Assembly (NCBI GenBank): GCA_023818645.1
Contig: JAMWCJ010000012.1
Coordinates: 1-32,754, forward strand
From: Candidatus Omnitrophota bacterium
GTDB taxonomy: Bacteria; Ratteibacteria; UBA8468; B48-G9; JAFGKM01
DNA: 32,754 nt
Direction: 5' to 3'
Position 1 is the stretch's first letter; each line of letters opens with the position of its first letter. The notes under the pieces were generated by a model. That model searched no databases. It had not been told where the DNA came from and saw only the letters and a list, made by a program, of their open reading frames with translations. Shown here one piece after another: positions 23,579 through 31,919 of this stretch. The position numbers and the translations under genes are program-made.

Positions 23579-24560
23579 ATTTGTTGATGAAGCAGAAATA
23601 TTTGTTAGAAGTGGAAAAGGGGGAGATGGTTGCATTGCTTTTAGAAGAGAAAGGGGGATTCCAAAAGGAGGACCATGGGGAGGAGATGGTGGAAAAGGTG
23701 GAGATGTAATTTTTAAAGCAGTAAGAAATAAAAAAACACTTATTGATTTTCATTTTCAAAAGCATTTTTATGCTCAAAATGGAAAACCTGGGAGTAGTAA
23801 TAACAAAAAAGGGAAGGATGGAGAGGATTTAATAGTTTATGTGCCGTGTGGAACAATTGTGAAAGAAATTGTAAATGGAGAGGAAAGAATTTTGGGAGAC
23901 CTTGTAGAGGAAAATAAGAGTATAGTTGTTGCAAAAGGGGGGAAAGGAGGACTTGGAAACACACATTTTAAATCATCTACAAATCAAACCCCAAGAATTG
24001 CGACAAAAGGTGAACCAGGAGAAGAGAAAAAGATAAAACTTGAATTAAAAATTATTGCTGATGTTGGAATTATAGGTTATCCCAATAGTGGAAAAAGTAC
24101 CCTTTTATCTAAAATTTCAAAAGCAAGGCCCAAAATTGCTGATTATCCATTTACAACTATTGAACCAAATCTTGGACTTGTTGATCTTGGAGATTACAGA
24201 AGTTTTGTTATTGCTGATATTCCAGGTCTAATTGAAGGTGCTTCAAAAGGAAAAGGTCTTGGAATTAAATTTTTAAAACATATAGAAAGGACAAAAATTC
24301 TTATCCATCTTTTAGATTTAAGTGAAAATGATATAATAAATAGGTATGAGAATATTAGGAAGGAATTAGAAAATTATGATCCTAAACTTGTTGAAAAAAA
24401 AGAGATAGTTGTAGGGAATAAAATAGATCTTGAACAGAGTAAAAAAAGTATGGAAAAAGTAAAGAATTACTTCAAAGAGATATATTTTATTTCAGCATTA
24501 ACTGGGACTGGTATAAAAGAACTACTTGAAAGAATTTGGGAGGAATTAAAAAATGATTAA
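23571..24560 (+). CDS. obgE: GTPase ObgE/CgtA
   Basis: Ribosome-associated GTPase acting in 50S maturation. The glycine-rich Obg fold covers 1-157 ([13 protein letters not shown] at 16-28, [14 protein letters not shown] at 33-46). The G domain follows with GYPNSGKST (169-177), DIPGLIEGA (216-224) and NKID near 285. It ends at 329 aa soon after the G domain, so the C-terminal OCT domain of some Firmicutes homologues is absent, as in many bacteria. The ATG overlaps the preceding gene by 8 nt, and its own end overlaps prfB by 8 nt. rplU and rpmA, frequent neighbours of obgE, are not here. Confidence 0.96.
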   Translation: MVKFVDEAEIFVRSGKGGDGCIAFRRERGIPKGGPWGGDGGKGGDVIFKAVRNKKTLIDFHFQKHFYAQNGKPGSSNNKKGKDGEDLIVYVPCGTIVKEIVNGEERILGDLVEENKSIVVAKGGKGGLGNTHFKSSTNQTPRIATKGEPGEEKKIKLELKIIADVGIIGYPNSGKSTLLSKISKARPKIADYPFTTIEPNLGLVDLGDYRSFVIADIPGLIEGASKGKGLGIKFLKHIERTKILIHLLDLSENDIINRYENIRKELENYDPKLVEKKEIVVGNKIDLEQSKKSMEKVKNYFKEIYFISALTGTGIKELLERIWEELKND

Positions 24561-25635
24561 AATTATTGAAAAGTTTGATGAGATTAAAAATTACTGGAAT
24601 GACTTAAAAGAAAAATTTAAAATTGAGGAAGATTTGAAAAATTTTAAAAACCTTGAAAACGAGATGCATGAAAAAGGATTCCTTGATGATAAGAGTAAAA
24701 TAGAATTATGGAATTCATTGAAAGAAAAAAAAGAAATTGTTGATACAATTGAAAGAGATATAAAAGAGGCAGAGACATTATTTGAATTATTACAGGGGAT
24801 TTCTGATGAAGAACTTGAAAAAGAAGGAGAAGAAATTTTGAGTAGATTAAAAGAAAATATTAAAAAAATTAAATTTACATATATCTGGAAAGAAGAAGAT
24901 GAAAATAATGCAATAATAACATTACATTCTGGTACTGGTGGAACTGAAGCATGTGATTGGGTAAGTATGTTATGGAGAATGTACAGTAAATGGGCAGCAA
25001 AGAAGGGATATGATGTAAAGGTGATTGATTTTTTACCCGGGGAAGAAGCAGGATTGAAAAGAATAACAGCGATAATTTCTGGTAAAAATGCTTATGGATA
25101 TTTAAAAGGAGAATCAGGTGTTCATCGACTTGTAAGAATATCTCCTTTTGATGCAAACAGAAGAAGACATACAAGTTTCGCAGGAGTAAGTGTAATTCCA
25201 GAAGTAAAAGATGATATAAAGATTGAAATAAAGGAAGAAGATATTGAGATAGAAACTTTTAGAGCAGGTGGTCATGGTGGACAAAATGTAAATAAAGTTG
25301 AAACAGCAGTTAGAATAAAACATAAACCTACAGGAATTGTTGTTCAATGTCAGAATGAAAGGAGTCAGTTTAAGAATAGAGAAATTGCAATGAAAATATT
25401 AAAAAGTAAATTATATCAATTGTATCTTGAAGAAAAAAGAAAAAAGGAACAGGAAAAAAGAAGTCAAGAAAAAGAAATAACATGGGGAAGTCAGATAAGG
25501 TCATATATTTTCTGTCCATACACACTTGTAAAAGACCATAGAACAGAAGTTGAAACATCTAATGTTGATGGCATTATGGATGGAGATATTGACGAATTTT
25601 TAGAGGCAGAAATAGAATGGCTCGCAAAAAAATGA
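24553..25635 (+). CDS. prfB: Peptide chain release factor 2
   Basis: Ends translation at UAA and UGA. The stop-reading tripeptide SPF is at 197-199 ([14 protein letters not shown]), which marks RF2 rather than RF1, and the catalytic GGQ is at 242-244 ([12 protein letters not shown]). 360 aa is normal. The frame is open throughout: the in-frame UGA with a +1 programmed shift near codon 25, which autoregulates prfB in many bacteria, is absent. Such lineages without the shift are known. The ATG overlaps obgE by 8 nt; the end overlaps coaB by 19 nt. Confidence 0.96.
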   Translation: MIKIIEKFDEIKNYWNDLKEKFKIEEDLKNFKNLENEMHEKGFLDDKSKIELWNSLKEKKEIVDTIERDIKEAETLFELLQGISDEELEKEGEEILSRLKENIKKIKFTYIWKEEDENNAIITLHSGTGGTEACDWVSMLWRMYSKWAAKKGYDVKVIDFLPGEEAGLKRITAIISGKNAYGYLKGESGVHRLVRISPFDANRRRHTSFAGVSVIPEVKDDIKIEIKEEDIEIETFRAGGHGGQNVNKVETAVRIKHKPTGIVVQCQNERSQFKNREIAMKILKSKLYQLYLEEKRKKEQEKRSQEKEITWGSQIRSYIFCPYTLVKDHRTEVETSNVDGIMDGDIDEFLEAEIEWLAKK

Positions 25636-26240
25636 AAATCCTTGTAAGTGCAGGCCCAACAAGAGAATATATTGATCCAATAAGATTTATAAGTAATCCA
25701 TCTTCTGGAAAAATGGGCTATTTAATCGCTGAATATGCAAAAAAAATTGGACATGATGTGATTCTTGTGAGTGGTCCAACACATTTAAAACCTCTGGAAG
25801 GAGTAAAATTATTAAAAGTTGAAACAGCAAAACAAATGCAGAATGAGATTTTAAAGAATTTTCCAAAAGTTGATATACTCATAATGGCAGCAGCAGTAAG
25901 TGATTGGAAACCATATAGAAAATTTAAAACCAAAATAAAGAGAAAAAAACAGTGGCTTCTTAAACTTGTCCCAAATCCGGATATCCTGAAAAGTGTATCT
26001 AAAATAAAAAAAGAAAATCAGAAGATAGTTGGTTTTGCCTTAGAGACAGACAATATACTAAAAAATGCGAAGAAAAAATTGAAAGAAAAAAAACTTGATC
26101 TTATTATAGGTAATACACCCAACTTTTTTGGAGAGGGGAAAAAATCAGATGTTTTTTTTATATTCAATGATGGAAAAGTATTAAAATTTAAAATTAAGAA
26201 AGAAGAACTTCCACCTAAAATATTTGAAGCGATCTTTTAA
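25617..26240 (+). CDS. coaB: Stand-alone phosphopantothenate--cysteine ligase (CoaB)
   Basis: Joins cysteine to 4'-phosphopantothenate in coenzyme A synthesis. The 207-aa protein matches only the C-terminal half of the usual CoaBC fusion: [20 protein letters not shown] (8-27), [31 protein letters not shown] (90-99), KIKRKK and LVPNPDIL, plus GFALET. The flavin-containing decarboxylase half (CoaC) is absent and must lie elsewhere. The ATG at 25617 lies 19 nt inside prfB with a distant GAGG; a later ATG at 25632 forms an ATGA overlap with the prfB stop and is an alternative start. Confidence 0.9.
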   Translation: MARKKMKILVSAGPTREYIDPIRFISNPSSGKMGYLIAEYAKKIGHDVILVSGPTHLKPLEGVKLLKVETAKQMQNEILKNFPKVDILIMAAAVSDWKPYRKFKTKIKRKKQWLLKLVPNPDILKSVSKIKKENQKIVGFALETDNILKNAKKKLKEKKLDLIIGNTPNFFGEGKKSDVFFIFNDGKVLKFKIKKEELPPKIFEAIF

Positions 26241-26242
26241 TT

Positions 26243-26272
26243 TTTACAATCTATAAAAAAATGTGATAAAAT
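26243..26272 (+). promoter_or_regulatory. Promoter of the oxidoreductase-isomerase pair
   Basis: TTTACA (26243-26248), an 18-base spacer and TAAAAT (26267-26272), directly after the coaB stop. The start point near 26279 excludes the in-frame GTG at 26263 as a start codon and supports the TTG at 26296. Confidence 0.6.
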
Positions 26273-26295
26273 TAAAAACTTTAAAAGGAGTTAAA

Positions 26296-27399
26296 TTGTC
26301 AAAAAAAGTAAAAATCGGGATAATAGGGGTTGGACAAATTGGTAAAAAGCATATAGAGAGATATAAAACTATTCAGGATGTGGAGATAGTTGCAGTTTGC
26401 GATATTAATGAAGAAGAAGCAAAGAAAGTTTGCGAAATTTATAACATACCAAAGTTTTACAATGATTTTAGAGAACTATTGAGGAAGGAAGATATTGAGG
26501 CAGTTGATGTTTGTTTACATAATAATTTACATATGCCAGTTACTGTTGAAGCGTTAAATTGTGGAAAACATGTATATTGTGAAAAGCCAATGGCTGGTTC
26601 TTATATAGATGCATTAACTATGTATGAAACAGCAAAGAGAAATAAAAAATATTTAAGCATTCAACTTTCAACTTTATTTTCAAAAGATACAAAAGGTGCA
26701 AAAATTTTAATTGAGAAAGGGTATCTCGGGAAAATTTATTATGCAAGAAGTACAGGATATAGAAGATTGGGTAGACCTTTTATTGATGGTTATGGTTCAA
26801 AATTTTTTGTTCAAAAAGAGATATCTGCTGGTGGTGCTCTGTATGACATGGGTGTTTATCATATTGCAAATTTACTTTATTTAATGGGGAATCCAGAGGT
26901 TTTAAGGATAAGTGGGAAAATATATAGTGAAGTTGAGATAAATGAAGAGAGGAAAAACATCAGCAATTATAATGTAGAAGAACTTGGTATCGGATTTGTC
27001 AAATTCAAAAATAATATAACAATGGAAATAATTGAAGCGTGGGCAATACATCTTGACCAATTTGAAAGTTCATATATTGTTGGAAATAAAGGGGGTATTC
27101 GTTTAAACCCATTAAGATATTTTACAAACATTGGAGATTTACCTATGGATGCTACTTTTAATCTTGAGATTGCTGACTATAGATGGCACAATGTTTATGA
27201 AATTGGAGACGCTTATGACAGCCCACAACATCACTGGATCTCCGCTTTACAGGGAAAAGTAGAACTTTTGCCAACCGCTGAAATTGCTTTAAATACAATG
27301 TTAATTTCAGAAGGGATATATCTATCAGATAATTCAGGAAGGGAAGTTACATCTGAAGAAGTAAAACAAAATTCAAAATCAACTTCTTTAGAAATTTAA
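26296..27399 (+). CDS. Gfo/Idh/MocA family sugar oxidoreductase
   Basis: 367-aa NAD(P)-dependent dehydrogenase. The Rossmann fold begins with [13 protein letters not shown] (GxGxxG at 11-16), and the cofactor/substrate motif EKP is at 96-98 (VYCEKPMAG). The second domain has [11 protein letters not shown], which carries the usual catalytic Asp-x-x-x-His of the family. The substrate cannot be named; relatives act on inositols, glucose-fructose or nucleotide sugars. The start is a TTG at 26296, five bases after AAAGGAG; a GTG at 26263 would lie before the predicted transcription start. A TIM-barrel isomerase follows after 13 nt, a frequent pairing in sugar or inositol catabolism. Confidence 0.88.
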   Translation: MSKKVKIGIIGVGQIGKKHIERYKTIQDVEIVAVCDINEEEAKKVCEIYNIPKFYNDFRELLRKEDIEAVDVCLHNNLHMPVTVEALNCGKHVYCEKPMAGSYIDALTMYETAKRNKKYLSIQLSTLFSKDTKGAKILIEKGYLGKIYYARSTGYRRLGRPFIDGYGSKFFVQKEISAGGALYDMGVYHIANLLYLMGNPEVLRISGKIYSEVEINEERKNISNYNVEELGIGFVKFKNNITMEIIEAWAIHLDQFESSYIVGNKGGIRLNPLRYFTNIGDLPMDATFNLEIADYRWHNVYEIGDAYDSPQHHWISALQGKVELLPTAEIALNTMLISEGIYLSDNSGREVTSEEVKQNSKSTSLEI

Positions 27400-27412
27400 A
27401 AGGGGAGGTAAA

Positions 27413-28171
27413 GTGAATATAAAAATTGCTATTCAGTTGTACTCTGTGAGGCATGATTGTGAAAAGGATTTATATAAAGTTTTAAAAGAAATTGCAAAAA
27501 TTGGGTATGAAGGAGTTGAATTTGCAGGTTATTACAATAGATCAGCGGAAGAACTTAAAAAAATGCTTAATGATTTGAATCTAAAAGTAGCAGGAACTCA
27601 TATAAGGATTGATACCTTACTTGGAGATGAACTTAAAAAAACTATTGAATTTAATAAAATTATAGGCAATAAATATTTAATAGTACCTATACTTCCTGAA
27701 GAAATGAGAAATTCAAGAGAAAAATGGATTGAAACAGCAAAACTTTTCAATAAAATCTCGGAATTAGTAAGAAAAGAAGGAATGTTTGTTGGATATCATA
27801 ATCATGCTATTGAATTCCAGAAAATAGATAATGAATATCCTTGGGATATATTTTTTAAAAACACAGTTCCTGAAGTGATTATGCAACTTGATACAGGGAA
27901 TGCCATGAAAGGTGGAGTGAAAACAGAAGAACTTATTGATATTATTAAAAGATATCCTAAAAAGGCCTTAACTGTCCATTTAAAAGAATTTTCTTCAAAA
28001 AATGATAAAGCAATTTTGGGAGAAGGAGATATAAACTGGAAAGAATTTATAAGAGTTTGTAAAGAAATAGGCAATACAGAATGGTATATAATTGAACAGG
28101 AAAGTTATACTTATACACCTATTGAATGTATTAAAAAATGTTATGAAAATCTTAAAGGGATAATTTCTTAA
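27413..28171 (+). CDS. Sugar phosphate isomerase/epimerase (xylose isomerase-like TIM barrel)
   Basis: 252-aa AP-endonuclease-2-type TIM barrel. It begins IKIAIQLYSVRHDCEKD and carries YEGVEFAGYY (Glu ligand), VGYHNHAIEF (His), QLDTGNAMKGG (Asp) and HLKEFS, with a final IIEQES (Glu), the metal-ligand pattern of IolE/IolI/tagatose-epimerase-like enzymes. The exact sugar is unknown. The start is GTG at 27413 behind GGGGAGG. It shares a transcript with the oxidoreductase before it, and the two may convert a keto-sugar or inositol derivative. No clear terminator follows in the short gap before the tRNA genes. Confidence 0.85.
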   Translation: MNIKIAIQLYSVRHDCEKDLYKVLKEIAKIGYEGVEFAGYYNRSAEELKKMLNDLNLKVAGTHIRIDTLLGDELKKTIEFNKIIGNKYLIVPILPEEMRNSREKWIETAKLFNKISELVRKEGMFVGYHNHAIEFQKIDNEYPWDIFFKNTVPEVIMQLDTGNAMKGGVKTEELIDIIKRYPKKALTVHLKEFSSKNDKAILGEGDINWKEFIRVCKEIGNTEWYIIEQESYTYTPIECIKKCYENLKGIIS

Positions 28172-28232
28172 GTTCAAGAGCACTGCCACAAAACAATTTC
28201 TGAGAGCAACTTTATAGGGTTACAGAAGAAAG

Positions 28233-28317
28233 CGGAGGGTGAGGGACTCGAACCCCCATGTCCCAAAAGGGACGGCGGATTTCAAGTCCGCTGCCTTACC
28301 AATTAGACTAACCCTCC
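28233..28317 (-). tRNA. tRNA-Ser (anticodon UGA)
   Basis: Acceptor stem GGAGGGT pairs with ACCCTCC, followed by discriminator G, which is usual for serine. The anticodon stem GCGGA/TCCGC carries loop CTTGAAA with anticodon TGA at 28282-28284. A long variable arm (CGTCCC...GGGACATG) marks a class II tRNA. The T arm GGGGGTTCGAGTCCCTC is normal apart from its GC-rich stem. CCA is not encoded. It is transcribed opposite to the protein genes around it and follows tRNA-Val. Confidence 0.96.
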
Positions 28318-28331
28318 GTTTTAAAATCTGA

Positions 28332-28405
28332 TGGGCGGTACAGGACTTGAACCTGTGACCTCCACGATGTCAACGTGGCACTCTAACCAACTGAGCTAAC
28401 CGCCC
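28332..28405 (-). tRNA. tRNA-Val (anticodon GAC)
   Basis: Acceptor stem GGGCGGT pairs with ACCGCCC, with discriminator A. The D arm is GCTCAGTTGGTTAGAGT. The anticodon stem CCACG/CGTGG encloses loop TTGACAT, giving anticodon GAC, and the T arm is ACAGGTTCAAGTCCTGT. CCA is not encoded. It lies 14 nt ahead of tRNA-Ser on the minus strand, and a strong promoter ends a few bases before its 5' end. Confidence 0.96.
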
Positions 28406-28415
28406 TATATTAAAA

Positions 28416-28443
28416 ATTATACAAAATATTTTCCTTCTGTCAA
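28416..28443 (-). promoter_or_regulatory. Promoter of the tRNA-Val/tRNA-Ser pair
   Basis: Perfect TTGACA (28438-28443) and perfect TATAAT (28416-28421) on the minus strand with a 16-base spacer. The start would be near 28409, about four bases before mature tRNA-Val. It is the best promoter in the window. Confidence 0.8.
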
Positions 28444-28499
28444 TAAAACTCTTTCTTTGGGTTAAGAATAAGAAATAATATTTTTTGTAGTAAAATGGG

Positions 28500-28528
28500 T
28501 TGACATATTTAATTTGAAAGTTTAAACT
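28500..28528 (+). promoter_or_regulatory. Promoter of the nucleotide-sugar genes, likely leaderless
   Basis: TTGACA (28500-28505), a 17-base spacer and TAAACT (28523-28528). Only six bases separate the -10 box from the ATG at 28535, so transcription should start at the A of the ATG itself. No ribosome site precedes the gene. Confidence 0.55.
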
Positions 28529-28534
28529 AAAAAT

Positions 28535-29551
28535 ATGAAAAAAATTTTGATCACAGGTGGTGTTGGTTTCATTGGAGTAAATCTCGCTTTAGATTTATTA
28601 AAAGATAAAGAAAATTTTGTGGTTATTTATGATAATCTTTCAAGAAATGGTGTTGAAAAAAATCTTAAATATTTACTGACACTTAAACTAAAAAATTTTG
28701 AATTTATTAAAGGAGATATAAGAGATTATAAGAAGTTAAAAGAGATTGTTAATGGCTATGATGAGATTTATCATCTTGCAGCACAGGTTGCGGTTACAAA
28801 ATCTGTTGAAAGTCCTATTGAAGATTTTGAGATAAATGCTACTGGAACTCTATATTTACTTGAAACTATTAGGAAAAATTGTCCTTCTGCAATTTTAATT
28901 TTTAGTTCAACAAATAAAGTATATGGAGAATTATCACATTTAAAATTGAAAGAAGATAAAAAAAGATATTACCTTGTTGATAGAAAAAATGGGATAGATG
29001 AAAATGAAAATCTTAATTTCCATTCACCTTATGGTTGCTCAAAAGGAACTGCAGACCAATATATAAGGGATTATTATAGAATTTATGGATTAAAAACAGT
29101 TGTTTTTAGGCAATCATGTATTTATGGGCCATTTCAATATGGAAATGAAGACCAGGGATGGGTTGCCCATTTTGTTATAAAATCAATCTTAAATGAAAAA
29201 ATTAATATTTATGGAAATGGTAAACAGGTAAGGGATATACTTTTTATATCAGATCTTATAAATGCTTATAAACTTGCTATAAAGAATATTGAGAAATGTA
29301 AAGGCGAAATCTTTAACATTGGAGGTGGAAACAAAAACACATTTTCTCTACTTGAACTGATAGAATTTCTTGAGAAAAAATTAGACAAAAAGATTGAATA
29401 TGAATTTTTTGACCCAAGACCTGGGGATCAGAAAGTTTTTATAAGTAATAATAGAAAATTTGAAAGATTAACTGGATGGAAAATAAAAATAGGTAAAGAA
29501 GAAGGAATTGAGAAATTAATAAAATGGGTTAAGAAAAATATAATAAGATGA
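28535..29551 (+). CDS. NAD-dependent epimerase, CDP-paratose 2-epimerase-like
   Basis: 338-aa extended short-chain dehydrogenase. The NAD site reads TGGVGFIG (7-14; Val where Ala is common). The catalytic centre is SSTNKVYG (124-131) and Y166/K170 (SPYGCSKGTADQY). The stretch FRQSCIYGPFQYGNEDQGWVAHF (191-213) is the hallmark of the CDP-paratose/tyvelose 2-epimerase group. The CDP-3,6-dideoxyhexose pathway genes (rfbF, rfbG, rfbH, prt) are not in the window, so the true substrate may differ. No ribosome site is visible and the promoter points to a leaderless message. The stop overlaps the next ATG by 4 nt. Confidence 0.82.
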   Translation: MKKILITGGVGFIGVNLALDLLKDKENFVVIYDNLSRNGVEKNLKYLLTLKLKNFEFIKGDIRDYKKLKEIVNGYDEIYHLAAQVAVTKSVESPIEDFEINATGTLYLLETIRKNCPSAILIFSSTNKVYGELSHLKLKEDKKRYYLVDRKNGIDENENLNFHSPYGCSKGTADQYIRDYYRIYGLKTVVFRQSCIYGPFQYGNEDQGWVAHFVIKSILNEKINIYGNGKQVRDILFISDLINAYKLAIKNIEKCKGEIFNIGGGNKNTFSLLELIEFLEKKLDKKIEYEFFDPRPGDQKVFISNNRKFERLTGWKIKIGKEEGIEKLIKWVKKNIIR

Positions 29552-30879
29552 AAAAAATTGGAATAATTGGTGCAGGACATGTTGGACTTGTTACAGGTGC
29601 TTGTCTTGCTAAACTTGGAAATAAAGTAATATGCTGTGATAATGATTTAGAAAAAATAAAAAAATTGAAAAATTTACAAATCCATTTTTATGAACCTGGG
29701 CTTGAAGAAATAGTAAAAGAATGTGTTAAAAAAAAACTTTTATTTTTCACAGAATCAATTTACCAAATTGTTAAAGATACAGAAATTATATTTATAGCAG
29801 TTGGAACACCACCAACAGAAGAAGGTAAATTAGACCTTTCTTATGTTGAAAATGTCACTGTTGAAATCGCAAAAAGTTTAACAAAAATTAAAAGTAAAAA
29901 TCCGAAGAAAAAAATTTATAGATTAATTGTTGAAAAAAGTACTGTTCCTGTTTTAACAAGTGAATGGGTAAAAAAAACACTTGAACTTTTAACTCCGACA
30001 GGGATTGAATTTGATATAGCAGCAAATCCTGAATTTTTAAGGGAAGGAAATGCAGTTAATGATTTTTTTCATCCAGATAGAATAGTTATTGGTGTTGAAT
30101 CAAAAAGAGCAAAAAAAATTTTTGAAGAAATATATAAGCCAATTAAATGCCCTAAAATTTTTACAGATATAAGGAGTGCAGAATTAATAAAGCATGCTTC
30201 AAATTCTTTTCTTGCTTTAAAAATTTCATATATAAATGCAATATCAAATATATGTGAAAAGGTTGGAGCAGATGTTGAAGTTGTTGCAGAAGGTATGGGA
30301 CTTGATAAAAGAATTGGTAAGGATTTTTTGAAAGCAGGTATTGGTTATGGAGGAAGTTGTCTTCCAAAAGATATTGCTGCATTTATATCTCTATCTGAAG
30401 AAATTGGATATCCTTTTAACCTTTTAAAAGAAGTCCAGAATATAAATCAACAACAAAGATTACTTGTAATAAAAAAAGCAAAGGAACTGTTATGGAATTT
30501 AAAAAATAAAAATATTGGGATATTTGGTCTTTCCTTTAAACCAAATACAGATGATATAAGGGAAGCACCTTCAATTGATATAATAAAACTTCTAAAAAAG
30601 GAAGAAGCAATTTTAAAATGCCATGACTTTAAAGCAATAGAAAATATGAAAAAATTATTTCCTGATTTATTTTATTCAGAAAATCCATATGAAGTTGCAA
30701 AAGAATCGCATCTTTTAATTTTTTTAACAGAATGGGATGATTATAAAAAAATTGATTTTAAAAAAATAAAAGAATTGATGAAAATGCCTTATATAATTGA
30801 CGGGAGAAATTTCCTTAACAATAAAATTTTAAATAAAATTGGTTTTGTTTATAGAGGGATAGGGAGAAAAAATGAATAA
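29548..30879 (+). CDS. ugd: UDP-glucose 6-dehydrogenase
   Basis: Oxidises UDP-glucose twice to UDP-glucuronate with NAD. 443 aa, normal length. The N-terminal Rossmann fold has GIIGAGHVGLVTGACLA (5-21), then VGTPPTEEGKLDLSYV (85-100) and NPEFLREGNAVNDFFHPDRIV (160-180). The catalytic cysteine is C271 in GIGYGGSCLPKD, and the C-terminal fold holds GLSFKPNTDDIREAPS. UDP-mannuronate-type relatives share this fold, but the next gene uses UDP-glucuronate, which supports Ugd. The ATG overlaps the upstream stop by 4 nt (ATGA), and the end overlaps the decarboxylase gene by 8 nt. Confidence 0.92.
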   Translation: MKKIGIIGAGHVGLVTGACLAKLGNKVICCDNDLEKIKKLKNLQIHFYEPGLEEIVKECVKKKLLFFTESIYQIVKDTEIIFIAVGTPPTEEGKLDLSYVENVTVEIAKSLTKIKSKNPKKKIYRLIVEKSTVPVLTSEWVKKTLELLTPTGIEFDIAANPEFLREGNAVNDFFHPDRIVIGVESKRAKKIFEEIYKPIKCPKIFTDIRSAELIKHASNSFLALKISYINAISNICEKVGADVEVVAEGMGLDKRIGKDFLKAGIGYGGSCLPKDIAAFISLSEEIGYPFNLLKEVQNINQQQRLLVIKKAKELLWNLKNKNIGIFGLSFKPNTDDIREAPSIDIIKLLKKEEAILKCHDFKAIENMKKLFPDLFYSENPYEVAKESHLLIFLTEWDDYKKIDFKKIKELMKMPYIIDGRNFLNNKILNKIGFVYRGIGRKNE

Positions 30880-31813
30880 AAAAAAGATATTAATTAGTGG
30901 AGGAAGTGGATTTATTGGAAGTCATTTATGTGATTTCTTTGTTAAAAATGGAGACATTGTTTGGTGTATTGATAATTTAATAACTTCTAAAAGAAAAAAT
31001 GTTGAGAACCTTCTGAAGGAGAAAAATTTTATATTTATTGAAAAGGATATTACATATCTAAATGAAGATGAAATAGATGAGAAGTTTGACTATGTTTTAC
31101 ATTTTGCAAGTCCTGCATCTCCTTGTGATTATTTAAAATATCCAATAGAAACATTAAGAGTAAATTCAATTGGAACTGAAAAGATGTTAAATATTGCACT
31201 AAAATCAAAATCAACTTTTTTATTCTCTTCAACTTCTGAAGTTTATGGAGACCCGCTTATTCCTGTTCAAAACGAAGAATACTGGGGAAATGTAAATCCA
31301 ATTGGTTTAAGGAGTGTATATGATGAAGGTAAAAGGTATGGAGAAGCAATGGTTATGGCCTATCACAGAAAATATAAACTGAATACAAAAATTATAAGAA
31401 TTTTTAATACATATGGACCGAGAATGCGTTTAAATGATGGAAGAGTAATACCAAATTTTATTTATAACGCTTTAAATAATCAGCCATTGCCAATTTATGG
31501 AGATGGTAAACAAACAAGAAGTTTCTGTTATATTGATGATTTGATAGAGGGGATAATAAAGGTCCTTGAAATTGATTATAATTTACCTATAAACCTTGGG
31601 AATCCAGAAGAATTTACTATAATTGAACTTGCAGAAAAGATTGAAAAAATATTTGAGAAAAAACTCGGTTTTAAATTTCTTCCTCCTATGCCTGATGACC
31701 CAAGAAAAAGAAGACCAGATATAACTCTTGCAAAAAAACTTCTTAATTGGGAACCAAAAATAAACCTTGAAAATGGCTTGAAAAAAACTATCTCTTACTA
31801 TCTCTCATGTTAG
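30872..31813 (+). CDS. UDP-glucuronate decarboxylase (UDP-xylose synthase)
   Basis: 313-aa extended short-chain dehydrogenase that converts UDP-glucuronate to UDP-xylose. The NAD site GGSGFIGSH is at 10-18. HFASPASPCDYLKYPIETL (77-95), STSEVYGDP (120-128), EYWGNVNPIG (136-145) and the catalytic Y150/K154 (SVYDEGKR) are specific to the UXS group. Near the C-terminus RRPDITLAKKLLNWEP is typical. It directly follows ugd, giving UDP-glucose to UDP-glucuronate to UDP-xylose in one operon. GGGAG lies six or so bases before the ATG at 30872, within ugd. It ends at 31813 without a clear terminator. Confidence 0.92.
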   Translation: MNKKKILISGGSGFIGSHLCDFFVKNGDIVWCIDNLITSKRKNVENLLKEKNFIFIEKDITYLNEDEIDEKFDYVLHFASPASPCDYLKYPIETLRVNSIGTEKMLNIALKSKSTFLFSSTSEVYGDPLIPVQNEEYWGNVNPIGLRSVYDEGKRYGEAMVMAYHRKYKLNTKIIRIFNTYGPRMRLNDGRVIPNFIYNALNNQPLPIYGDGKQTRSFCYIDDLIEGIIKVLEIDYNLPINLGNPEEFTIIELAEKIEKIFEKKLGFKFLPPMPDDPRKRRPDITLAKKLLNWEPKINLENGLKKTISYYLSC

Positions 31814-31884
31814 TATCTCCTACCCATCTTTGATAACTGAATTTGAAAAGTTGTATCAGTAAACTCTTATTTTTTCAGTAAATT

Positions 31885-31913
31885 TTGATTTTTATCTAAA
31901 TTTTTGTTAAATT
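31885..31913 (+). promoter_or_regulatory. Possible promoter of the last epimerase gene, leaderless layout
   Basis: TTGATT (31885-31890), a 17-base spacer and TAAATT (31908-31913), with six bases to the ATG at 31920. The layout is the same as at 28500-28535. Each box matches consensus at four of six positions, so it is weaker evidence. Confidence 0.4.
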
Positions 31914-31919
31914 TATATT

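Noticed and set aside
24553-24680. Programmed +1 frameshift site expected in prfB
   Set aside because: The frame is open from the ATG and no in-frame UGA with a slippery CUU occurs near codon 25.
30161-30382. 73-codon minus-strand open frame and similar Leu/Gln-rich frames elsewhere
   Set aside because: These are shadows of AT-rich genes on the other strand; the ugd, uvrC, gatA and epimerase reading frames carry the conserved motifs.
31825-31875. Imperfect inverted repeat (TGATAACT/AGTTGTATCA) after the UXS gene as a terminator
   Set aside because: The stem has bulges, is AT-rich, and the T run begins several bases after it; too weak to call.
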